DNA of 64,000 bases from Gerris lacustris (GCA_951217055.1 OX578282.1:15191877-15255876), one strand, 5' to 3'; shown: positions 36,401 through 48,025, counted from the stretch's first letter. A program made the numbers and translations. Notes: a model not told the origin generated them from the sequence alone.

Positions 36401-39400
36401 TTTATTTATTTCAATAAGAGTGAAAACCCAATATTTTAGGAAGTTAACCAGTGGTAAAGACATGGAAAAAAATAATAGTAAAATACCTAATTAAAAAAAA
36501 AACAACCCTAAGGTATACCTCTTACATTTTTCTTAAGAGACTTTTCCCACTGTAAATATATTGCATGTAATGACCAATTGAGTTGTCAAAACAAGTCTTA
36601 TGTAAATACTGTGTTATTTTAATAAAACAATAAACTAATAAAAGTTTATACCTAGATTTTTATTCAGAATGTGTATGACCCAAAATATTGACCTAAACAA
36701 CCAACTCAGTAAATAAACACTATGCAAACAATAGTTACAAATGTTATAGCAATTTAAGATATATAACTTAAACAAGCAGAGCTTTGAAACTAAAATGTAA
36801 CAAGTATTTTTGCTTTAAAAATAGACTAATTTAAATGTTATAAGATTAAGTATAAGAGTAGAGAACCTGTAGTCCCCAAAATCTTATTTAAGTTTCATTA
36901 AAAATCGGGGTGACATACTAATAGTCTAGGAGATAGCGTGAAAAATAGTCTTTGACTAACATCAAGTTAAACTTTTGTGAACAAGTTAATCTTTTGGTGG
37001 TTCTTAAGAATATTTGATCGGCTAAGTTTGACTGCGGGACATAGCTTGGCAATAGGCATTTGAAAAAAACAAATAAATTTAAAGTGCTTTTGGAATCTAA
37101 AATTTTGACTTTTTAAAAAAATTCAGGAAAAATTATGGGAATGTTCTCGGACTAATTTCAGATATATTGCAGCATGGGGGACAGATGGGAAATATTTATT
37201 TAATTTTTTAGGCCGGAATTAAGTTTATTTAAAACATGGTAATTAAGCCAGGTGAATTACACATTTTGTGCATGGTTGTTACATTTCACACTTTAAGAAA
37301 ATGTTTTGGTCAGTAGTTTAAAATAAAAATCCAATTTTAATACACCATTAAATAGCACTCTTAAAAGCCTAAACAATGAACTATAACCTAACCTAAGTTT
37401 TTGAAAATAGACTTTAATAACATGCACGGTAATTACATTTAAAATGGTACATAACTGGAAGAACAATCGGAATTAGTGCTAGCTCCCAACTGAAGGGTTC
37501 AGCTCATCCCCTATTAACTGTTGCTAGAAAACCAGTGTTGCGGCATTGCAAAAATCTCTCGCCACTTAAAATCTCCCTGCCACAACCAGAGTAGGGTCAC
37601 ATTTATATAATGCCATGGTAATTACATTTTTTTAAAGGACAAACTTTAACATGAAGTTCCGTTTAGTAATAATTTATTATTTTTAATAACTAACACATAT
37701 TTTAATCCTGGTAGGACCCTACTTTAAAATTATCCAATAAGTTTTTGAATAAAATTATTAATGTATGAGCTAGAGTGAAGTGAATAAGAACAACTGACTT
37801 AAGTACAGCCACGGTTGTTACAAAATCGCCTTTTGAAAATTTTTATAGCGATTAAAATTAAGTGGCGCATTATTTTTTTTGCTTGGTTGTAGTTCTGTTA
37901 GCTTAACTGAGTTACCATGAAGAAAAATCCTGTCAATTATGTGAAAAACGCTCCAGTTATTCATCTAGGACATGCAAATTGCACTTTAAATTGGAATGAC
38001 CCATATATTTCTTTACTTATTGAAATAAATAAATAAAAAAAATATTAATATCAATATGAGAGGGGAAAAGTAAAGTTAATTTCAATATTAAACAAATTAG
38101 TTGATGATAAATATATAATAAGGGAAAAATCTATGAAGGAGCGTTTATTATAAAAGTATCGGTATATTTTAGAAATATTTGACAAGAACTTTACGTAATT
38201 TGTTTTCCTACATGCTTTCCAAATCAGATAGTACCTTCACGGAATAGAATAGAAAAAAGCTGAGAAATTAGCGAAGGTAAGTGGTAATCAGAGGAGCTAA
38301 AGCAGCTATTTACTATGCACTTAAGCACATGCAGACCACAAAGACATTTAAAAACAACTATTTGATATAATTTTAAGCTGCACTAATAGCAATAAAATAA
38401 ATAAAAAAATGCGTTTATCAAACATTAATCTACACTTGAAATATAGTACACATATTACATCAGTGTAAATATTACATAAATTAAAGGAAAAATTCCCCTC
38501 TAGTTGCTTACCCCAGGTTAAGATCTCTGAAATGGTTCTAATGCACTTTATCCAGGAAATGCATAAATATCTGCTACAAATTTAAGGAGGAAATTTACAT
38601 ATTTCTTCATTTTTCCCCCCACCAGGTACTACTTTACTTTACAAGAATACTGCTTGTTATTTGAGCTGGTAAATATCACACCTTACCTCAAAAATTATAC
38701 ACAATGATCTACTCAATTTCTAGTTATAAATTACTTTAGACAGCAATACTAATTTAACATATTTTTAATTTAAAAAAAAAAAAATCTTGTGTTTTATACC
38801 TTCCAATGTTCCGCATTTTCATTCTCGCTTCTTTGGGCATTTCCTCTTCTTCTTCGCTGTCTGAGTTAAATGCAGCTTTCAAGGAAGCCTTTACTTTTAA
38901 ACCTTTGGCCTACAATTTAAATATTATATAGTTGTTTTAAGAATTGGATAACTCTTTATGTTTTATTTTATTTTTTTTAAACAGATGTTACCAGTTTAAA
39001 ATAAAAGTACAGTAGAACCTTATTAAATACTTTTAGAAACTAAAGGTTTTTGTTCTAATAACCAGTTAAGTTAATGAGTACAGTTATAAGAACAAACAAT
39101 AATAATGCAAAAGGGTGAACATCAATGAAAGTACAGTAGTTAGCTATTAAAAGAGTTTATTATGTATTAAATAAAAAACAGGCTTAAAAATATAATTAAG
39201 TTGAGTAATGATGGAAATTAAAGGTGCTCTCATCAGCCGCATCCACACTATGTCGACCAACAATGTCGATCGACTTTTGACTTGTCCACATTACCTTCGA
39301 CACGACCTGACATGGTTCGACAAAGTCGGGCAACACGTCTACACTTGTACGACATTGTCGGTCGACATAGTGTGGACGCGGCTTAAGGTCCAATCTTCCT

Positions 39401-42400
39401 GTTTCCCAAAATATATTATACATGGTGAGCATAAAGTGGAAGCAAACACCCCAAAAAGGCAGTGATCTTTTGAAAATGAGCTTATTGCATCAACATTTTG
39501 AGTTATTTTCACCAAATTCCCAGAATAATATGAAAAACCATCATTTATAATTTTTACTATAAATTAAACCTTAAAAAAGTAATAATATTTCGAATAATAA
39601 GGAAAAATATTGTATTTACACATGGGATATAGCATGAAAAATATTCTAGAGTGGTTAAAACTATTAGAACTGATTTTTTCGAGGGAGAGACTTTTATCTT
39701 AGAGTCTAATTTTTTTCTAGGAGAGGGAGGGTCTAAACCCCCATATAACTTCTATATTGAGCACACAAGTTTATAAAAATATTATTATCATTTAAGTATA
39801 AAAATAAGGTATATTTAATAATTCTTAACGAAATATATTTACTTATCAACACAATAAAAAACATATTAGTATCTATTAATAAAAGAGGAAATTTTTTTTT
39901 CAAATTAATCATATTTATCATCACTTAACTTTCTGTATTATTGAAATTGTTTTGTTGAAACAATAATAAGAAAGAGAACGGTGTACTAAACTATTCGGTA
40001 AACAAGGATAGATGATTAAACCACATCACGAACGGAGATGAGCGTAGTGCAGCAGTGTTAAGGAGTTTATTTTGTAATGTTTCTGCTGCATGGTACAATG
40101 TTTATCCCATAGAAGGTAAGAAGGGAATGAAGCTATAAGACAGTTATCTTGGTGGCACAGCTGATTGACTGATAGCCGTATGCACAACTGAACTCTTTCC
40201 TTATCGGACCCACACTAATTTTAGCACTATCAAGGACACACTTCCTCACTTTTCTGGCAAGGGTCCTGTGGGATGACAGAGTTAAAGTACCGTATTGTAA
40301 AGAATATAAGAGGCATCCCTAATTTCAAATCAAAAATTTGGAAAAATCATTAATACATTGAATATAAGACTGTTTCAAAGGGAAAACCTTCCGTTCTCTT
40401 TTTTAACAACTTGTCAGACGTAAAATTTAGGCAGTCTACTATGGATATTGAATTTTTTATATAGATGTAAGGCGAATTAAGATCTTTATTAACATGTAAG
40501 ACAGACTCCATGCTTGCAGAGAAATAGCAAGGTTAGAGTTTGAAGCTAAAAAATAATAAATGGGTTCAACGGAACCATTTTCACCCAAAATATCATCAGA
40601 AAGTGAAAACCTTAAAATTCCTAAATGGGCCCAACAATGATAATCCCAGCAAAATTCAGAGAATTGGATATAAAAAGGTAAAAAAAAATATATATATATA
40701 TATATCTCAGCAGTACTCTTGAAAGAGAATTTTGTAGAAAAATTGTTGTTATATAATGTTAACTTGAATACATAAATTATAAGACGCACCTCTTATATAA
40801 TTTGCATATCAATTTTCGCTATGCAAAAACGGGAAAAAAGTGTGACATGTATTTGAAGCAATACTGTATATATCCTTCTCTTCCTAACTTGCTCAACTAC
40901 TTTGTTTTATTTTTTTTAATAATATAGAAAGATAAGATAATAAATGAGCTTCCTGACCAATGATGTTTGATATTAGCATAAAATGTTTTTTATGATTGAA
41001 GTATACATACTGCAAGTGTCTGGCTGTCAGGGGTAGGTTTCTTTCCTATGCTGAAAGCAAGCTTAGGTTTCTTCACCCCAAACATCAGCTCCTTTTTTTT
41101 CGGTTCCTGTAGTGTCTCTCCATTACTATCTTCTGTGCCTGGTTAAGGTGAAACACTGGCAAATTTAAGATAAAGGTAAAAGTTTTAATTAAAAATTCAG
41201 AAATAGAATGCAATGTAACCACCGATAACTAAATTAATAGAACTTATTTACTATTATGTGATTACCTGTCAGTCAATAGGAAATATAGTTATTTTTTATT
41301 TAAAAAAATACAATTCTCTTGGAAAAAGTTATTTTTTTAATAATTGATTTACTGATATAAAATAGATCATAAAGTAGATATTTTAAGGGATTTCTGAATA
41401 TTCAGGGTGACAAGATTAAAGCTTTATTTTCCTAGACACGACTCCAGCGATAGACGCTCAAGCGATTGTCGCTCAGCGATTATCACTAAGGACTCCTTTT
41501 CTGAGTTTGCATGTTACCGTTTTCCTAGTTGAGCGACTCTTAAAATGACACTCTCCTCCACGATATAGTCACTTGGCGACTGTGTGGCGTGCTCAGCGTC
41601 TATCGCTGGAGTCACGTCTAGGAAAACGTACCTTAAGAGTGCAAGTGGAGATGATAACAATAGAATAAAGAAAAAAGGAAAGCCTCTCCACAAAATGAGA
41701 TTTTGTGGAGAGGCTTTCCGTTTTTCATTATTCTATCTAGGGCCTTTACAATATCATATGTATATATATTCTATATGATATATTCTAAACTGAAGAATAT
41801 TTTATTTTAAAAACTGTTACCTTACAGATAATAAGTTACTTTCTAAACAGATATTCCACTAAAGTATTTTTTTTGAAGTGAAACTTCTTTGGCGGCGGTA
41901 GAGTGAATTTTTTCATATAGTGACATCGTGTAACGAAGTTTGCGATTCGAGACTCGTCCAAGTGTAACATTTTTACAGATTAATTGTATTATATCTATTT
42001 AAAGACCAGCAAATCAAAACAAACATTTATTTTTATTGGAATAAATGTGGTTGCCTTAGCATAGCAATATTTTTTTTCAATTAAATTTCCCATAACCATT
42101 TCTTAATCCTGAAATAATAAATTCGTCAAAAAATGAAAAAGAGCAATGCATTCTAGAACTTAAGTTTCACTTCTAATGCGTGAGAGCCTCACACATATTT
42201 TTTTTTTTTTTTTTACTGCCTCTCAGTCAATAAGGTAAACCAAGACAAAATATCAAACTGGTAAGAGATTAGGAATTTTAACAGAAGACCATCTTAATAC
42301 ATAATTATTTTTAAAACAAATTTAATGATGATTATCGTGATGATGGATTTTGTAGGTGTGAGAAAAAAATGATTTGAATGATGCTTTGATGATACGTTTC

Positions 42401-44020
42401 GACCCTGACTAAGGTCATCTTAGAGTTTTTATTCATTATGAAGTAATTTTACTTTCTCTCTGGAAGAGCGTCATAAATTGGTTAGTAATTTTTAAAATTA
42501 AAATTGAAATAATAATTAGTCAACTAACCCAATACAATACACATTTAATTTTTTTTTTATAAATTTATCAGAACATAGCAAACAACTAATTTTAATGGTA
42601 ACAACGTAAATAATAATAAAACTTATTAACTATAGTAAACACATTATACTTTTTAACTCTGACAGCTTGGGAAAATCGAGAAAAAAAAATGGGAGAAGAG
42701 TGAATGAGAGCTTGAGATTTTGGCGGGTAATAGGTCATTACCACAATAGGCCCGACCTATTACCCGCCAAAATCTCAACCTCTCATACACTCTCCTCCCA
42801 TTTTTTTCTCGATTTTCCTAAGCTGTCAGAGTTAAAAAGTATAATGTGTTTACTATATGTAAATAAAATTTAAAAAATCTCAGTTTTTAATTTTTAAAGC
42901 TTCCTTTAGTTCTTAAAGATTTTTAAGGCATCCCGTCGTTTCTACAAAAACCTTGTTTTTTTTTTAAAAAAAAAATGGGACATTTTTTGGGACTTAATCG
43001 AGTATTTTTATATAATTGATTTGCAGGTTAAACTTCAAAATTTAGATATATTGAAGATATTTATACAATTGATTTGCAGGTTAAACTTCAAAATTTAGAT
43101 ATATTGAAAAGATTTATACAATTGATTTGCAGGTTAAACTTCAAAATTGAGATATATTGAAAATATTTATACAATTGATTTGCAGGTTAAACTTCAAAAT
43201 TTAGATATATTGAAGAGATTTATACAATTATTAATTTGCAGGTTAATCCCCAGAAGAGTAGAGTATCCAATATGATCACTTCTATATATAGGGGAGATTA
43301 TATCTCTTTGTTTAAAGAGCTATTAGATAAAGAGACATAATTTCTACTGTATATTGAAGTACATAATATTAATATACCTTTGACTCATCTGAATCTATTA
43401 GACCAAGGGATATTATCACTTAAAAAATCCTCTAATTTGCAATATTTCACTTATATTAAAAACCATGACTTCTCCTACTGAAATAAGATCAGAGAAAAGA
43501 GGATGGATAGAAGTTTACAGTCAAGACACAAGTTCACCGCTTAACTTTTTAAATAAGACACAATTTTTTTAAATTATCTTTAATAAATGTTTCATGTGAT
43601 TCTGAAAAAATAATAGTTTAATTGACTTTTAAATTAACAGCATCATAACTGGCACGTGAAAATTCATGTTTGGTTTTCTATTTTACTTTAATGGGATATT
43701 CGTGAAAATAATAAAAAGTTTATAAAGGAAAGACAATTGCAAATTACAATAGTTAGTTGCAATTATAATTAAACAAAAGTTAGAAACTTCTACGTTTCAG
43801 AATACCGACAAAACAATTTCTTTTTCTGGAGAATTTCTAAGCGAAGCTAGCACAACCCGCAAATCGATTTTATAAAACAAATTTTAGTACAAAAGACTAC
43901 ATATTGCAGGGCACGGAAAACATTAATCAATTCAATATAATTTTATAATTCACTTAATTTCTACTCATTTATCTAAAAAGTTGTCATACCAGAGGTTTCA
44001 TCGGATTGTCTTTTAGACAT
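33495..44020 (-). CDS. PCNP: PEST proteolytic signal-containing nuclear protein, four exons
   Basis: Small nuclear protein, in mammals a target of the ubiquitin ligase UHRF2/NIRF; its role is poorly known. Coding exons on -: 44020-43990, 41138-41011, 38909-38800 and 33621-33495. All introns are GT-AG and phases match, giving 131 residues (the human protein is about 178). Residues 24-36 form a basic KKKELMFGVKKPK nuclear signal. An acidic SDSEEEEE stretch (69-76) is followed by the family signature EMPKEARMKMRNIGRDTPTS (76-95) and AGPKSFGKTKHGF (96-108). The tail is acidic (NEEDEDD). It is shorter than vertebrate PCNP because the N-terminal half is reduced. Converges on RpS26 and is head-to-head with SPCS3. 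Introns carry several fold-back elements. Very sure of identity. Confidence 0.94.
33622..38799. other. PCNP intron 3
   Basis: 5.2 kb, AT-rich, no internal exon recognised. A segment at 34120-34260 (GTTAAAGAGCG, then AAAAAGTTTCATACAAATCA and AAGTACTTTTGAAGCTA) recurs at 51353-51460 and is an old interspersed repeat. Confidence 0.5.
35614..35843. mobile_element. MITE copy, CTTCTTTAGA-end family (copy D)
   Basis: Ends CACTTCTTTAGATTGTTACT and GGAGTAACAATCGAAAGAAG. The first 60 bp form a complete small hairpin of the two end sequences, so the unit is a hairpin plus a longer fold-back segment. Confidence 0.75.
38910..41010. other. PCNP intron 2
   Basis: 2.1 kb without internal exon. Contains the MITE at 39235 and a possible older element at about 40290-40870 with ATAAGACGCACCTCTTATAT near its right side and GAATATAAGAGGCATCCCTA near its left. 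Confidence 0.5.
39235..39383. mobile_element. MITE, ~149 bp, in PCNP intron 2
   Basis: Inverted ends of about 24 bp: AGCCGCATCCACACTATGTC at the left, GACATAGTGTGGACGCGGCT at the right, then GACC and its complement. The inside is rich in TCGAC words. No target duplication visible. Confidence 0.7.
41427..41624. mobile_element. MITE, ~198 bp, in PCNP intron 1
   Basis: Inverted ends of about 30 bp: TTTTCCTAGACACGACTCCA and its complement with one change, then GCGATAGACGCT and its complement. Subterminal CGCTCAGCGATT and TCACTTGGCGACTGT repeats resemble binding-site clusters. Confidence 0.7.
41660..41736. repeat. Short near-perfect hairpin, 36-bp stem
   Basis: GGAAAGCCTCTCCACAAAA and its exact complement surround the loop TGAG; the stem continues outward through A/T-rich bases to ATAGAATAA and TTATTCTAT. 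Size is like a pre-miRNA, but the near-perfect pairing over the whole arm is more like a MITE remnant. Confidence 0.7.
42397..42421 (-). ncRNA. Degenerate hammerhead-like motif, PCNP intron 1
   Basis: On -, CTAAGA, then TGACC, an 8-nt loop, GGTC, GAAAC. Stem II GACC/GGTC and the GAAA box are intact, but the first core box lacks the G of CUGANGA. Likely a dead copy. It lies on the PCNP sense strand. Confidence 0.4.
42631..42857. mobile_element. Fold-back MITE, 227 bp, PCNP intron 1
   Basis: Arms of over 100 bp are nearly identical inverted copies from TATAGTAAACACATTATACT inward through CTGACAGCTTGGGAAAATC to GGCGGGTAATAGGTC. The small loop is around 42745. CTGACAGCTTGGGAAAATC recalls the GACAGCGCGGGAAA ends of the element at 30590. 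Confidence 0.85.
43021..43241. repeat. Tandem array, ~52-bp unit, four copies, PCNP intron 1
   Basis: ATTTATACAATTGATTTGCA, then GGTTAAACTTCAAAATTTAG and ATATATTGAA repeats four times. A fifth partial copy carries an ATT insertion (CAATTATTAATTTGCAGG). Confidence 0.9.
43242..43440. repeat. Old repeat of the ATTAGACAAAGGGATATTA type
   Basis: Contains GATCACTTCT...GGGGAGATTATATCTC and TTAGACCAAGGGATATTATC. It shares words with the inner part of the CTTCTTTAGA-end MITE family but lacks clear ends. Confidence 0.4.
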
Positions 44021-44201
44021 AATTTATAATCTTCGACCACAAATACAAAAGAGACTAAACTGAGTAATTATTAATCATGATATTCTTTACATTTATCTTA
44101 ATAAAACGGATAAAATATAACGTAGAACCAAAATAATGTACACGCAGGGAATTAAAAGATAGCCACAAATTTTAACTAACTTCTAAAACTACACTACTGC
44201 A

Positions 44202-44312
44202 CCAAGAGCAACTATTGAATTTCCAAATAGGTTTGTCTGAAGCCACGCCCACCTTACCTCTCATTGGCCAGCTGTTCCTAGCTTGCCTATTCCCGCCAGT
44301 ATTTAAATTAAA
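44202..44312. promoter_or_regulatory. Inverted-duplicate promoter module, PCNP side
   Basis: The 105-110 bp from CACCAAGAGCAACTATTGAA to GCCAGTATTTAAAT is the reverse complement of 47535-47640 at about 90-95 percent. It contains ATTGG (CCAAT box) in CTCATTGGCCAGCTG and AGCCACGCCCACC, a GC/GT box as bound by Sp1/KLF factors. It lies 180-290 bp upstream of the PCNP start codon. The role as a promoter is inferred from motifs and position. Confidence 0.6.
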
Positions 44313-45108
44313 ATGTTACATCGTCTCTATAGCTAATTAACCTAACTTTTTAAATCTTTTTTACGTATAAATTAAAAGTTTCAATATTTCAAAAAATACT
44401 TCCGTATTCCTTGTAGTCTAGTCAAATTAAACACTAAAAAGGGCTCGACTTTGTAAAAGGTCAAGTCGTTCTAATTTGTTTATTTGTTGCTAGGACCTAA
44501 GCCAATAGTAAGAACCCAAGTTTGTAAGAGCTATGCGAACAGATAAATATATTTACGCATGATTATGATTCAGTTCAGAGTAAAAATTGGCCGATTTAAT
44601 TTGGTATACGTTGTAATGAACATGGATGTTATTATGTAAGGTAGTTTGACCCGCAATACATGAGAGATGAAACTTGAAACTGGGTAGAAGCAAAGATGAC
44701 GAGAAGGAGAGAAGAGAACTTTTTTATTGTTATTGTTTGTTATTAGTTATTTTTATTGTGTAGAGACAGAGAGAGGCAAATGTGTTTTAAAGTATTGTAT
44801 TTTACCAGTTAATAGAATTTGTGAATTTACAAAAATATGTTTTATTAGTTATTTAAAAAGTATTTATTTTACCAGTTAATAGAATTTGTGAATTTACAAA
44901 AATATGTTCCCAGTTTCAAGTTTCAAAAAGTATTTATTTTTATAATTAAAAAAAACAAACATTAAGACGTATTCCTTTTATCAGTGCTAAGACTAAAGTT
45001 TTATTAGTGCTAAGACTGTTCGTTGGTGAAAGTTAATTAATCTATTGTTTGAGACAGACATATTTTCAATTAATTTTTTTCAGTAAAACCAAAGAATTTG
45101 CCTAAAAA
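44313..45108. other. DNA between the two promoter modules, left part
   Basis: No gene. A direct duplication of about 80 bp (TTTTACCAGTTAATAGAATT...AAAATATGTT) lies at 44813-44940. GTTTGACCCGCAATACATG at 44646 recurs near 52655. Confidence 0.5.
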
Positions 45109-45430
45109 CGATGGAGAGAAGCATGATTGGTGTTAGTAGAAGAGATAACATAATATCAAATCTTTGGATTAGAAAAGAATCGGGAATGGATGATTAGGAG
45201 AACTAATGCTGAAGAGAAAATGGAAATGGGCTGGACATATTCGGTTTTGAACTACCGAATGTAGATGGTCCAATAAACTTGAATTGGTTCCCTTGGGAGA
45301 AAAAGAGAAGCAAGGGAAGACCTCTGCGACAATTGGATGAAAAAGGTGTGCGGTGAAGAGGGCAGAGAGTTGCTCGAAACAGAATTGTGGGGAAAGAAAT
45401 GGGATGTTTACCAAAATGTATGGCTAAAAG
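45109..45430 (+). pseudogene. Decayed non-LTR retrotransposon, reverse-transcriptase C-terminus
   Basis: Translates as MERSMIGVSRRDNI, then NLWIRKESGM before a stop, then in other frames LKRKWKWAGHI, TECRWSNKLEW and GRPLRQLDE. This is the familiar C-terminal end of RTE/BovB-like reverse transcriptases (MER.MLGI..RDR..N..IR..., LKW.WAGHVAR..D.RW......W.P..G.R..GRP..RW.D). At least two frameshifts and a stop, so dead. The T- and A-rich DNA after it may be the element's tail. Confidence 0.65.
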
Positions 45431-46410
45431 AATAATTAGCTATAACGAATACAATGAATCTTTAATATTATACTATATTTTTACTTTATGTTTGGTACTT
45501 GTTACATGAAAATCATGTATGCTCAAAAGAAATAAAAGGCTAAACTCGGCAATAGCCCACACCCTGTCTGACAACTGTGATGTTGTCCCTGGGAGAGAGT
45601 GAGGAAAAGAGGCAAACCACCGGCTCAATGAGACGAAGAGCTGTGGAGGAGACACGAGAGACTGGCCAGAGTGTGGCAAGTCTGAGTAGGCAATGTATCA
45701 AAATGTATATAAGAATATTAGGTTTTAGAAGCAATAAGAAAACAAATTATTATTGTAATAATTAACTATTTTTAGTAAATTAAATAATAAAATAAATGTA
45801 TGCATGTGTGTGTAAGTGTATATAAAAAATAGTAAAGTTGTCAAAATGGTGTATATATATATACTGACAATACATGAGTTAAATTAAATAACTAGTCACT
45901 ATTTAAATTCTTGCGAGAGTAGATGTTTTAAAATAATTGATTTTTATGGAAAATATTTTATCAATTTGTTTGGTAAACACTAGTGGGAGTAAAATCTAAA
46001 GAATTTAGTAGCCAATATATTTTTTGTTGTAACGTTGTTTCTTTATTACCTCTATTTATAATTTTTGTTAGTTATAGAATAATTTATACACACGTAATAG
46101 TATATAGATTTAATTGCATTGTTGTTAGATTATTGATAACTTGATGTATATATTTTTGTTTTATTGATTTATCTAATGATAAAAAAAAGTAATGTACAAG
46201 TTTTAACCACTCAATTGGTCTTCTCAGAGCCTTCAACAAACTACTATGTAAGCCGAGTAGCCAGGAAGAAAGAAAAGAAATTAAAATTATAGTAGTGTAT
46301 AGTATTTATTTATTCTGTAAAAAATGTACATTTATTTGTTTTCGAAATTGCAATAAATGGTAATCAATCAATCATTGTATCACATCTTAATGATAAAAAA
46401 ATTAACCTAC

Positions 46411-46600
46411 CTTAAATGACTTTTTTCCAGTACAGGGAGTCGTAGTCTGAACTCTGTATGTAACCCCTGATAACTGCTGATGATGCTGCAACCATTCCTT
46501 AAATTCGTCCACAGTCGCACATTTTAATCTAAAATTTGCCACATGACAATCTTCGGTTTCATTACTTTTAAGAAATGAGGCACTTATATACAACTTATGA
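46411..46600 (-). pseudogene. Isolated exon-like relic, SWIM/transposon-type N-terminal domain
   Basis: On - the frame reads NETEDCHVANFRLKCATVDE, then FKEWLQHHQQLSGVTYRV and GKKSFK, ending at a good splice donor (AAG|GTAGGT at 46411). This pattern (F.LKC....EF..WL......S..TYRV..T.P..GKK..FKV) is seen at the start of repetitive SWIM-zinc-finger proteins in many arthropod genomes. The expected cysteine/histidine continuation is not found nearby downstream on -. It lies upstream of PCNP and could be read as an extra 5' exon. Medium-low confidence. Confidence 0.35.
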
Positions 46601-46787
46601 AATAAATAAATTATATAAAAAGCATTGACAAAAAACATTTCTCAATAAAATATTTGTTAATATCGTCAAACATAATGCGTAAAGACAACATCTCAGGGAT
46701 AGAGGAAACCTAGGCTTTTGGAATGGTTGGCTCTTAGGCATCACTTATATTATATTACAAATTTAAAACTAAAACCAGTGGGTACTC

Positions 46788-46987
46788 TTATAGAAAAGGG
46801 CCCCCATTTTTGTTTTTTATACAGAAGAGTTTATATCCATTAGTCTAACTACCTATTAAGACAAAGGGATATTCAGTCCAATATGCTTTGGGACAAAGGA
46901 ATATCACACTTTTATATAAATAAAAGTGTGTATTCGGTTGAAAGAAAGTATATTCGATTAAAAAAAGTGGGGGGCCCTTTTCTATAA
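46788..46987. mobile_element. Fold-back MITE, ~200 bp
   Basis: The ends TTATAGAAAAGGGCCCCC and GGGGGCCCTTTTCTATAA are perfect inverted copies. The interior holds the TTAAGACAAAGGGATATT and CTTTGGGACAAAGGAATATC words shared with the CTTCTTTAGA-end family. Confidence 0.75.
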
Positions 46988-47260
46988 AAGTGCCAAACCG
47001 GTGAATGTTACAACCAAATATATATGTTGCACTATATATATACTTGTTTTGACTAATTTACATAGGCATTTACCTCATCGATCCTTTTAGTCATTAACTC
47101 TGTTAGACACATTTTGAATAACTTAAAACTATCTTAATATGTTTAATTAGATGATAATAATAATATATTATTTCTTAGGTCTTTAGGGATGTAAGATAAA
47201 AAAAAAAAATTTAATTATATTAATTTATTACATTTAACATAATTTATTGGCTTTACAATA

Positions 47261-47286
47261 TTTCGCCATATCCTGGGCATCATCAG
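47261..47286 (-). ncRNA. Hammerhead-like core motif
   Basis: On -, CTGATGA (47286-47280), TGCC, an 8-nt loop, GGC, then GAAA (47264-47261). Both conserved boxes are intact and a 3-bp stem II is possible. Stem III and stem I are not convincing, and the expected NUH triplet is unclear. Confidence 0.35.
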
Positions 47287-47534
47287 GCCTATTTCTGTAG
47301 TCAATACTTTAGTATAAACATTTTTTCAAAGCAATTTAGAGGAATAACAATTAAAAAGATTTATAACACTAGTGTTCAACAGTTACTCAAGATTGACAAA
47401 AAGATAATATGTAATTTGTTTAATACCATAGTTATAAGTACTTATTTCAAATTTGTTATTCATTTTTGAGGATTATAAAGTTGTATAATGTATAACTGTA
47501 ACGTCATAGAACTCATAGAAGATACATTTCCATT

Positions 47535-47640
47535 TAAATATTGGCGGCAAAAGGCAAGCTAGGAACAGCTGGCCAATGAGAGGTAAGGTGGGCGTGGCTT
47601 CAGACAAACCTATTTGGAAATTCAATAGTTGCGCACCAAG
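47535..47640. promoter_or_regulatory. Inverted-duplicate promoter module, SPCS3 side
   Basis: Reverse-complement copy of 44202-44312, with GGCCAATGAGAGG (CCAAT box) and GTGGGCGTGGCT (GC/GT box). It ends about 310 bp before the likely SPCS3 5' splice site and 385 bp before the start codon. Confidence 0.6.
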
Positions 47641-48025
47641 AATCATTGTTGTGACAGTGATAAAGTTGTAGTGTGTGTGCTTAATTACTCTTTCTTCTCA
47701 ATATCACGCAATTTTGTAATAAAAAATAATTAAACAATTATATAATATCAGTTTTATAAAATAATTTTTAAATTGTTTAATTATAAATAATTTCGAAAAA
47801 AATAATATTAAAAACATTAGGGTTTTTCTTCTCTCTCTAGGTTATTTTATTATTTCATATAGTGCAACACTGAAAGTACGGCTTTATGTCAACGTCAGCC
47901 GCTATCGTCGACCAACAACAAATTCGTGTAGTATATTTTTGATTTCGTGCTATGTAAGTTTATTCATAATTTCAACTAACTATATTTTATTCTTTTTTAC
48001 TTAAGTTGCTACCTCTGTGATTTCA

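Noticed and set aside
43021..43241. Recursive splice sites: each 52-bp unit has TTGCAGGTTAA
   Set aside because: The acceptor-donor word is on +, while PCNP, the gene whose intron contains it, is on -.
48017..48025. Upstream ATG as the SPCS3 start
   Set aside because: Would add three residues not matching the family; the next ATG gives the usual nine residues up to RGN.
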